This document shows, in pieces, positions 1-4,278 of a stretch of 6,362 bases of DNA. The notes beneath the pieces were generated by a model. It saw only the letters and a list, made by a program, of their open reading frames with translations. It was not told the origin of the DNA and did not search any database. Within the stretch, counting starts at the first letter, position 1; every line of letters begins with the position of its first letter. The translations under genes and the position numbers were made by a program. Source of the stretch: DASZZX01 sp036260415 (GTDB taxonomy: Bacteria > Actinomycetota > Nitriliruptoria > Nitriliruptorales > JAHWKO01); contig DASZZX010000063.1 in assembly GCA_036260415.1 (NCBI GenBank), positions 1 through 6,362 of the forward strand. The letters run 5' to 3'.

Positions 1-288
1 CTTGGCACATGCGTACGGCCTCGACCGCTCGGTTGGGTTAGACACCTCGAGCATCGAGACCGCACGCGTCCCCACCAAGCATCCGCGACCGGGGTCACCA
101 CTACCGTAGGGAAGAGCGGGCATGACGGGTTCGACGCGGGAGTCGATCCGGTAGGAGGCCGACGCTCCGGTGCCGTGCGGGGCGGTCGGGGCGCGGAGCA
201 CGACCCCGAGCCCGAAGTCGTAGGCATCCTCGAGGAACAGCGCGTCGCGGACGAGCGAGGGGATCGGGACCTCCTTGCGGGCCGTCAC
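1..288 (-). CDS. Unrecognised protein, N-terminal 96 codons; runs off the left edge
   Basis: The frame is open with no stop from GTG at 288 to base 1, so only the N-terminal 96 residues are visible. I do not recognise the family. The protein starts VTARKEVPIPSLVRDALF and continues LEDAYDFGLGVVLRAP, then a Gly/Pro-rich stretch around residues 34–72 and a hydrophobic segment LVGTRAVSMLEV at about 71–82. There is no signal peptide or membrane helix. GTG 288 lies 4 nt after the stop of the upstream helix-turn-helix gene, with GGTGA just before it, which suggests translational coupling. Third codon positions are almost all G or C up to about base 125, then become mixed (GCT CTT GGT AGT GGT). So a decayed end, a frameshift, or transferred DNA is possible below base 125. 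Its place on the 3' side of a tRNA gene, behind an excisionase-like gene, suggests accessory DNA. That it is coding is likely; the function is unknown. Confidence 0.5.
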   Translation of the reverse strand, partial: MTARKEVPIPSLVRDALFLEDAYDFGLGVVLRAPTAPHGTGASASYRIDSRVEPVMPALPYGSGDPGRGCLVGTRAVSMLEVSNPTERSRPYACAK

Positions 289-292
289 GGCG

Positions 293-576
293 TCACCGTC
301 GCAGGCGCGGCTTCCGGGTGGCGGCTACCAGGTCCCCGACCGCGGCGAGCCGTCGGTCCTCGTGGGCACCCGTCGGTGTCCCGAGCGCGTCCGCGACCAC
401 CTCGGCGCGGATCCAGTACTTGGTCCCGCCCGGGTCGCGGCGCGACGGCCGGATGCGCCCCGCGCGCTCACACCGGTGGATGGTGGACTCGTCCCCCCGT
501 AGAAGGCGGCCACGTCCGCGGCTCTCCACAGCGTGGGGACACCGGCGGCGACGGATCGGAGCGCTGCTTCTCCCAT
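293..576 (-). pseudogene. MerR/excisionase-like helix-turn-helix protein, frameshifted
   Basis: Two overlapping minus-strand frames join into one helix-turn-helix protein of about 94 residues. The first frame starts at ATG 576 (a TAG lies two codons upstream) and gives TLWRAADVAAFYGG at residues 15–28. The sequence then continues in the next frame as DESTIHRCERAGRIRPS, followed by a wing-like segment PGGTKYWIRAEVVADAL, and stops at 293. The pattern VAxxxGxxxSTIHRxERAGRIxP is typical of AlpA/Xis-type and MerR-type DNA-binding domains. The frames meet at a run of six G (plus-strand C at 493–498); a seventh G would restore the reading frame with normal domain spacing. The usual Trp after HR is Cys here, a further hint of decay. 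In its family it would bind DNA as an excisionase or small transcriptional regulator. It could be a true pseudogene, a sequencing error, or a slippage-switched gene. No clear Shine-Dalgarno sequence precedes the ATG. Confidence 0.68.
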
Positions 577-640
577 CGCCTATGGAGGCCCGAGGACGGC
601 CTCCCGTGTGACACGACCCCTGGGGAAAGGCCGCCGTCAA

Positions 641-655
641 CCGCCGTATCGGCGG
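641..655. repeat. Short perfect hairpin upstream of the HTH gene
   Basis: CCGCCG (641–646) and CGGCGG (650–655) form a 6-bp perfect inverted repeat around TAT. It lies in the 5' region of the helix-turn-helix gene, 65 bp upstream of the ATG at 576. A minus-strand TTGAC follows at 640–636, but no convincing -10 lies at the right distance. The hairpin could be an operator or leader structure. In DNA this GC-rich it may also be chance. Confidence 0.25.
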
Positions 656-685
656 CGCGGGCCGCCTACCTTCCGGCGCCCATCC

Positions 686-716
686 CGTGCGTACTTCGTG
701 CGTACTTGGTACGCAC
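686..716. promoter_or_regulatory. Three 11-bp-phased copies of GTGCGTAC (putative protein-binding array)
   Basis: GTGCGTAC occurs at 687–694 and 698–705 on the plus strand and again, inverted, at 709–716 (GTACGCAC). The starts are exactly 11 bp apart, one turn of the DNA helix, so all three would face the same side. The first two belong to a perfect 11-bp tandem repeat, CGTGCGTACTT, at 686–696 and 697–707. The second and third form an 8-bp inverted repeat around TTG. The array lies between the tRNA-Ala gene and the helix-turn-helix gene, 110 bp upstream of its ATG. Excisionases and related regulators often bind phased direct repeats cooperatively. Binding by the neighbouring helix-turn-helix protein is inferred, not shown. 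Confidence 0.6.
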
Positions 717-745
717 CGGAACGAAAGGAGGCCACCGGAAACGCA

Positions 746-773
746 CAGAACCGCCCCGTACAAGGCGGTTCTG
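746..773 (-). terminator. Hairpin just after tRNA-Ala, likely terminator or processing signal
   Basis: CAGAACCGCC (minus strand, 773–764) pairs perfectly with GGCGGTTCTG (755–746) across an 8-nt loop, giving a 10-bp stem that starts 4 nt beyond the tRNA 3' end. The downstream tract is TGCGTTTCC rather than a run of U, so it is a weak intrinsic terminator by Escherichia coli rules. GC hairpins without a U-tract are common at actinobacterial gene ends. It would separate tRNA transcription from the helix-turn-helix gene beyond it. Confidence 0.6.
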
Positions 774-777
774 GCGG

Positions 778-851
778 TGGAGGTGATCGGATTTGAACCG
801 ACGACTTCTTCGTTGCGAACGAAGCGCTCTGCCAAGCTGAGCTACACCCCC
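778..851 (-). tRNA. tRNA-Ala (anticodon CGC)
   Basis: The minus strand folds into a complete 74-nt cloverleaf. The acceptor stem GGGGGTG pairs with CACCTCC and includes the G3·U70 pair that identifies alanine tRNAs. The D-arm is GCTC/GAGC with loop AGCTTGGCA. The anticodon stem CTTCG/CGAAG encloses the loop TTCGCAA, giving anticodon CGC (positions 34–36), which reads GCG. The T-arm GTCGG/CCGAT carries the loop TTCAAAT. The discriminator base is A; the next bases are CCG, so the 3' CCA is not encoded and must be added after transcription. GCG is expected to be a heavily used codon in a genome this GC-rich. tRNA 3' ends are common integration sites, and the DNA on that side (bases 1–745) looks accessory. 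Confidence 0.95.
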
Positions 852-863
852 GGGTGCGCCGGG

Positions 864-893
864 ATGCTACCTAGCCCCCGCGGCGGCTGCCAT
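864..893 (-). promoter_or_regulatory. Possible promoter of tRNA-Ala
   Basis: On the minus strand ATGGCA (893–888; four of six matches to TTGACA) and TAGCAT (869–864) are 18 bp apart, and TAGCAT ends 12 nt before the first tRNA base. This is a reasonable sigma-70-type layout for a tRNA gene. The match is modest and was judged by eye only. Confidence 0.3.
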
Positions 894-896
894 CGT

Positions 897-935
897 CCAC
901 CGCCCCGCCCAGCGGTGGCACCGGGTCCGCCGGTG
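897..935 (-). terminator. Two back-to-back GC hairpins, likely end of the galU–translin operon
   Basis: CCACCGC (897–903) pairs perfectly with GCGGTGG (912–918) over an 8-nt loop. Directly abutting it, CACCGG (919–924) pairs with CCGGTG (930–935) over a 5-nt loop. They lie about 100 nt beyond the translin-like stop and before the tRNA promoter, which suits transcription termination. There is no U-tract on either strand. Such tandem stems are plausible actinobacterial terminators, but chance pairing is easy in DNA of this composition. Nothing else was seen between 936 and 1032 apart from a weak CAACG/CGTTG repeat. Confidence 0.35.
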
Positions 936-1032
936 ATCGCCCCCGGCCGGTCGATGCGCGTCCGCGCTGGCGCAACGGTGACGCTGTGGTGGCGTTGAGG
1001 CACGGCGCCCCCGCACGCGCTCGGCGTGTCCG

Positions 1033-1686
1033 TCAGCTCCGGCCGGCCCGTTCGAGCGCGACGCGGTGGGCGTCCAGCGCGTCACGCAGCCGTCGCTGAC
1101 CCAGCGCGGCTGTCAGGTCACCACGGGTCCTCTCGGTGATGGCCCGCGCGACGTCGGTCGCTCGCCGCAGCCCGCGCGTCAGCGCATCCGGTACGTCAAT
1201 GGTCACCAGCGTCGCGAGGACCTCCTCCATGCGTTCCAGCACGCGCTCCGCCTCGTCCAGCTGCTCGTGGCGGACGAGGTCCAGGCAGTGGCGGCGCAGC
1301 TCGCCGACCGATTCGGCCAGCCCGTGCAACCACGAGCCGTCGTCCACGGCCAGATCCTCCGGACCGGGCCACGGCTCACCCCCAACCGCTGCGGCGGTGA
1401 TCCGCGCCTCCGCGTACTCCTTGGCCGCGTCCTGCAGGAACCCTCCCCACAGGACGTCCGGATGGTCAGCGACAGCTGCGAACGCCCGATCCAGCTCCTC
1501 GCGGGACCGCGAGATCAGCGACCGGGCCCGCACCACGTCGCCCCGGTGGATGGCACGGATGGCGTTCGCGGCTGCACGGATGGCGGCACGCGACAACACG
1601 TAGGCGGTCTCCCGGGCCGCGTGACGGGCCACGAGGCGCCGGAGGACAGGCTCGGACAGGTCGGGGAGGTCCCGTGAGGCGCTCAG
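1033..1686 (-). CDS. Translin-family protein (bacterial/archaeal type)
   Basis: This looks like an all-helical protein of the translin fold, a family whose eukaryotic members bind RNA and single-stranded DNA and, as translin–TRAX (C3PO), cleave RNA. Family-like blocks, numbered from V1 at GTG 1632, are ANAIRAIHRGD (22–32), GFLQDAAKEYAEARIT (64–79), LHGLAESVGELRRHCLD (102–118) and PDALTRGLRRATDVAR (148–163), then ERTRGDLT. E72 and E75 sit where TRAX-type acidic residues occur, but catalysis cannot be assumed. Archaeal relatives are sometimes mislabelled haloacid dehalogenase; no such motif is visible here. Start choice: GTG 1632 has no Shine-Dalgarno sequence and would shorten the first helix. 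A strong GAGGAGGT lies 4 nt before CTG 1686, and the added residues (DLPDLSEPVLRRLVARHAAR) suit helix 1. I therefore propose CTG 1686 (217 residues), with GTG 1632 (199 residues) as the conventional choice. It follows glpR directly and should be co-transcribed. Family assignment is likely; the cellular role is unknown. Confidence 0.72.
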   Translation of the reverse strand: MSASRDLPDLSEPVLRRLVARHAARETAYVLSRAAIRAAANAIRAIHRGDVVRARSLISRSREELDRAFAAVADHPDVLWGGFLQDAAKEYAEARITAAAVGGEPWPGPEDLAVDDGSWLHGLAESVGELRRHCLDLVRHEQLDEAERVLERMEEVLATLVTIDVPDALTRGLRRATDVARAITERTRGDLTAALGQRRLRDALDAHRVALERAGRS

Positions 1687-1689
1687 CGG

Positions 1690-1697
1690 ACCTCCTC
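1690..1697 (-). promoter_or_regulatory. Strong ribosome binding site that decides the translin-like start
   Basis: GAGGAGGT overlaps the TGA stop (1698–1696) of the upstream membrane-protein gene. The only start-like codon at a usable distance downstream is CTG at 1686–1684, 4 nt away. GTG 1632 is 57 nt away and too far to be served. The overlap of stop and ribosome binding site implies reinitiation by ribosomes finishing the upstream gene. Confidence 0.6.
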
Positions 1698-2307
1698 AGC
1701 CCTCCCACCGGCGGATCCGCACCATGCTCTGAGGCCGCCACGGCTCGTCTGGGTGGGTGGCGACGGGGAAGCCGTCGTCGCGGCGATCGTGCATGCGAGG
1801 TTCGTCGTAGAGCGGCTCCTGCCAGTCACCACCGACGGCGACACGCCGCGCGCCCGCAAGCTCGCGGCTGCGCTCCACCTCCGGCAGCCTGCGCACCACC
1901 GCGGCCGCCTGCTCGGACTGGACCTTCCAGCGCAACAGCAACGCCACGTAGCCGCCCAGCGCGACCAGGGCCGCGAGGAACACCAACCAGGCGCGACCGC
2001 CCAGCAGCGCCGCGATCGGCAGCGTCACGACCGCCGCCATCACCAGCCGGCTGAAGGTGCGCCGGCGCTGGGCGACGAGTGCTGCTCGCCGGCGGCCGAC
2101 ATCACCCACGATGCGCCGCGCGTCACCCGGCACGTACACGTACCGGCCGGGGCGGCTGCGGGGTGCGTTCTTGCGGGCGAGGACGTCCATGGCTCTCTCG
2201 AACGTACCGACACTGCTGACGGGCGACGACCGCCGTGACCGCAACGCACCGGGCAGCAGCGCGAGGGCCCAGACGATGGCTAGGAGGAGTACCAGCGCAC
2301 CGTTCAC
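1696..2307 (-). CDS. glpR: GlpR/SepX-like actinobacterial cell-division membrane protein
   Basis: A predicted membrane protein of 203 residues. One helix lies at the N-terminus (about residues 2–20, starting NGALVLLLAIVWALALLP). An Arg/Ser-rich segment follows, with TFERAMDVLAR at 35–45, then a basic stretch with RRR. A tight two-helix hairpin spans about 88–125 around a GGRAW turn. The tail of some 75 residues is charged and ends in RRWEG. The N-terminal helix, the FxxAMxVL block, the basic linker and the late helix pair match GlpR/SepX as I recall it: in Corynebacterium a receptor for the MoeA-like protein Glp, in Streptomyces a septation protein. The linker between the conserved parts is short. 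GTG 2307 is chosen because it begins at the first helix; an open frame extends 28 residues upstream to 2391, but those residues look non-coding. The Shine-Dalgarno sequence is weak. The gene lies 87 nt after moaC. The family call rests on architecture and gene context. Confidence 0.68.
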   Translation of the reverse strand: MNGALVLLLAIVWALALLPGALRSRRSSPVSSVGTFERAMDVLARKNAPRSRPGRYVYVPGDARRIVGDVGRRRAALVAQRRRTFSRLVMAAVVTLPIAALLGGRAWLVFLAALVALGGYVALLLRWKVQSEQAAAVVRRLPEVERSRELAGARRVAVGGDWQEPLYDEPRMHDRRDDGFPVATHPDEPWRPQSMVRIRRWEG

Positions 2308-2351
2308 CGCGGTCGGTTCCCTTCCCCCTGAGGGCGTTGCGGGTCGGCCGG

Positions 2352-2360
2352 ACCGTAGCA
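2352..2360 (-). promoter_or_regulatory. Possible internal promoter (extended -10) before glpR
   Basis: Minus-strand TGCTACGGT in the 87-nt moaC–glpR gap fits an extended -10 (TGnTANNNT), 45 nt upstream of GTG 2307. At 17 bp spacing the -35 region, TTCGGC, is poor. A GGTC/GACC inverted repeat around GGCCG lies just downstream (2342–2354). This could give glpR and the translin-like gene expression apart from galU, but the support is weak. Confidence 0.25.
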
Positions 2361-2394
2361 CCGTGCCCGAGCCGGCCGAAGCAACCTGCACGCG

Positions 2395-2904
2395 TCACAC
2401 GGCGTGCCAGTCGCCTTTGGTCCCGCCGGTCTTCTCCACGAGTCGGAGGTCGGTGATGCGTGCCCCCCGTTCGACCGCCTTCACCATGTCGTAGAGCGTC
2501 AGGGCCGCGACGGAGACCGCCACGAGGGCCTCCATCTCCACGCCTGTCCGATCGACCGCCTGCGCCTCGCCCGTGACGGCGATCGCTCCCGTCTCGACGT
2601 CGACCTCGATGACCACCTCCACCGCGGTCAGACCCACCTGGTGGCAGAAGGGGATCAGCTCGTGGGTGCGTTTGGCGGCCTGGATGCCCGCGACCCGCGC
2701 CACCGTGACCGCCTCGCCCTTCGGCAGGTCGGCGGCGGCGACCCGCCGAGCGGTGGCCGGCGTGACCACCACCTGGCAGGCGGCGCGGGCGGTGCGCTCT
2801 GTCACCAGCTTGTCCCCGACCGCGACCATGCGGGCGCGGCCGCTGCCGTCGAGGTGGGTGAAGGGTCGCTCCGTGGCGTCGCCCACGTCAGCCGTCGCCC
2901 ACAT
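2395..2904 (-). CDS. moaC: MoaC, cyclic pyranopterin monophosphate synthase
   Basis: MoaC converts 3',8-cyclo-7,8-dihydro-GTP to cyclic pyranopterin monophosphate, an early step of molybdenum-cofactor synthesis in the cytoplasm, acting with the radical-SAM enzyme MoaA (not in this window). The family blocks are all present: FTHLDGSGRARMVAV near the N-terminus, KGEAVTVARVAGIQAAKRT, LIPFCHQV with the conserved His, the TGVEMEAL block, ALTLYDMVKAVERG with the catalytic-type Asp and Lys, and a C-terminal EKTGGTKGDW. The protein looks complete and active. Starts in this frame are GTG 2922, ATG 2904 and GTG 2886. ATG 2904 (169 residues, near the usual ~160) is preferred because GAGGG precedes it by 3 nt; homology itself begins only at about base 2870. 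All three starts lie inside the tandem repeat array that fills the gap after moeA, so the start is uncertain. Transcription is probably from the galU side. Confidence 0.95.
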   Translation of the reverse strand: MWATADVGDATERPFTHLDGSGRARMVAVGDKLVTERTARAACQVVVTPATARRVAAADLPKGEAVTVARVAGIQAAKRTHELIPFCHQVGLTAVEVVIEVDVETGAIAVTGEAQAVDRTGVEMEALVAVSVAALTLYDMVKAVERGARITDLRLVEKTGGTKGDWHAV

Positions 2905-3005
2905 CAGCCCTCGCCCCGTCACCCATCGCCCACATCAGCCCTCGCCCCGTCAGCCATCGCACACACCAGCCATCGCCACGTCAGCGTCCACGCGACGTCA
3001 GCCGT
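2880..3005. repeat. Degenerate ~15.5-bp (31-bp dimer) tandem repeat across the moeA–moaC junction
   Basis: About eight units of a 15–16-bp motif close to CGCCCACRTCAGCC(A/C)T follow one another on the plus strand. They begin at 2880, 2896, 2912, 2927, 2943, 2958, 2974 and about 2991. The two best copies form a 31-bp dimer (2896–2926 and 2927–2957) that differ at only one base. Units alternate 16 and 15 bp, and the outer copies are more diverged. The array starts within the last codons of moeA and reaches into the possible 5' end of moaC, so it supplies the start codons and ribosome-binding region of moaC. There are no unique spacers, so it is not a CRISPR. It probably arose by slippage or unequal exchange and may vary between strains. 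Confidence 0.85.
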
Positions 3006-4278
3006 CCACGAGCAGGTGCACCTTGACCTCCTCGCCCGCGGACGTCTCGGTGCGGTCTTCGGGGATCTCGGCGAGCCCGTCGGCGGCGATCAGTGAGGTC
3101 ACCACGTGGGAGCCCTGCTCGCCGGTGGTGGTCGCCATCCAGCGACCGCCCTCCTGGCGCAGACGGACCCGCAGGTAGGTGCGCTTGCCGGGGGGTGTCG
3201 TGACGTCCTCGGCGAGGACGGCTCTGACCGAGGGTCGCGACAGGTCGCGACGACCCTGCAACCGTCGGATCGCCGGCCGGACGAACACCTCGAAGGAGAC
3301 GAAGCTCGACACCGGATTACCCGGCAGCCCGAAGACGGGCACGCCACGGACGTGGCCGAACACCTGGGGCATGCCTGGCTTCATCGCGACCTTGCGCACC
3401 TCCACCTCACCCATCATCGCCAGCACGTCGCGCACGTGGTCGTGGGCGCCGGCGCTCACGCCGCCGGTGGTCACCAGGACGTCCGCGTGGCCGAGGTTGG
3501 AGTCGAACGCGTCCAGGAGCGCCCGCCGGTCGTCGGGCACGATGCCCGCCCAGAACGGCACCGCGTCGGCCTGGCGGACCAGAGCGGTCAGCATCATCCC
3601 GTTCGAGTCACGCAGCGTGCCCGGCTCGAGCGTGCGGTCCGGAGCGACCAGCTCGTTGCCGGTGGACACCACCACCACCCGCGGGCGTGGATGGCAGCGC
3701 ACCCGGGCGTGACCGAGCGCCGCCATCGTCGCGATGTCGCCGGGACGCAGGCGCCGACCGGCGCGCAGCAGCCGCCGCCCTAGCTCCACGTCCTCGCCAG
3801 CCCGGCGGATGTGGTCGCCGCGGCGGGGCGCGACCAGGATCTCCACCACGTCGTCGCCGGCCCGGGTGACCTCCACGGGCACTACGGCGTCTGCCCCGGG
3901 AGGCAGAGGTGCGCCGGTCATGATGCGCACGGCGGTGCCCGGCTCGACCGCCGGCAGCTGGCCGGCACCGGCGGCCACCTCACCGACCACCGTCAGCCGT
4001 CCGGGCGCGTCGGCGCTGGCATCCGCCACCTCGGAGGCGGCCACCGCATAGCCATCCATCGCGGCGTTGTCGAAGGCCGGCAGCGCCTCGGCGGCCACCA
4101 GGTCCTCGGCCAGCACGAGTCCGAGAGCGTCGGTGAGGCCCAGCACGATCGGTTCCAGCGGGGTCAGCCCGTCGAGCACGTCCTCGAGGTGACGGTCGAC
4201 GGGCACCAGCTCCTCCAGGCGCACCACGTCGGTGCGACCGAGCCCGCGGAAGCCGCTGGCTGGACCCGAGTCGCTCAC
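2998..4278 (-). CDS. moeA: MoeA/gephyrin-like protein (molybdopterin molybdenumtransferase or Glp)
   Basis: A full-length MoeA-family protein of 426 residues (family about 390–430). MoeA inserts molybdate into adenylylated molybdopterin. Visible motifs: FDNAAMDGYAV (69–79), IMTGAPLPPGADAVV (119–133), RRAGEDVELG (158–167), STGNEL (205–210), GTLRDSNGMM (220–229), the MoCF-domain TTGGVSAGAHDHV (270–282) with its conserved Asp, MKPGMPQVFG (299–308) and GLPGNPVSSFVSF (317–329). Domain IV closes the protein. The GTG start at 4278 overlaps the galU stop in a GTGA, so translation is coupled. Actinobacteria often carry several moeA-like genes. The one next to galU and a GlpR/SepX-type gene is, in Corynebacterium, Glp, which binds the division protein SepF and GlpR. 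The same gene order here makes Glp a real alternative. The kept catalytic motifs mean insertase activity cannot be excluded, and moaC in the operon supports a cofactor role. The last codons run into the repeat array. Confidence 0.93.
   Translation of the reverse strand: MSDSGPASGFRGLGRTDVVRLEELVPVDRHLEDVLDGLTPLEPIVLGLTDALGLVLAEDLVAAEALPAFDNAAMDGYAVAASEVADASADAPGRLTVVGEVAAGAGQLPAVEPGTAVRIMTGAPLPPGADAVVPVEVTRAGDDVVEILVAPRRGDHIRRAGEDVELGRRLLRAGRRLRPGDIATMAALGHARVRCHPRPRVVVVSTGNELVAPDRTLEPGTLRDSNGMMLTALVRQADAVPFWAGIVPDDRRALLDAFDSNLGHADVLVTTGGVSAGAHDHVRDVLAMMGEVEVRKVAMKPGMPQVFGHVRGVPVFGLPGNPVSSFVSFEVFVRPAIRRLQGRRDLSRPSVRAVLAEDVTTPPGKRTYLRVRLRQEGGRWMATTTGEQGSHVVTSLIAADGLAEIPEDRTETSAGEEVKVHLLVDG

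Noticed and set aside
724..732. AAAGGAGGC on the plus strand looks like a strong ribosome binding site; its complement matches the 16S rRNA 3' end
   Set aside because: No start codon with a credible coding frame follows on the plus strand, and the nine-base rRNA match has no further rRNA sequence around it, so chance is the best explanation.
175..786. A long plus-strand open frame (about 203 codons) over the left region, and shorter ones beside it
   Set aside because: It is Arg/Pro/Gly-rich with no recognisable motif, runs antisense to the helix-turn-helix gene and into the tRNA, and looks like a shadow of high GC content.
577..835. Minus-strand open frame continuing from the tRNA into the second half of the helix-turn-helix gene
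   Set aside because: Its first part (EEVVGSNPITSTA) is the typical conceptual translation of a tRNA gene. Only the part below base 495 is protein-like, and that is explained by the frameshifted gene.
1066..1677. Plus-strand open frame opposite the translin-like gene
   Set aside because: It mirrors third-position bias of the minus-strand gene; its His/Arg/Gln-rich product matches no family, and the minus strand has clear family blocks.
2308..2391. Upstream extension of the GlpR-like gene by 28 codons to 2391
   Set aside because: The extra residues are Gly/Ser/Pro/Arg-rich, precede a membrane helix expected at the N-terminus, and cover a region with a possible promoter; GTG 2307 fits the family architecture better.
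2880..3005. Repeat array considered as a CRISPR
   Set aside because: Units are contiguous and only 15–16 bp (31 bp as a dimer), with no unique spacers and no cas genes nearby.
2404..3096. Plus-strand open frames of about 200–230 codons over moaC and the repeat
   Set aside because: They are antisense to a clearly assigned moaC and to the end of moeA. The low-complexity His/Asp/Arg-rich products are typical of GC-rich antisense frames.
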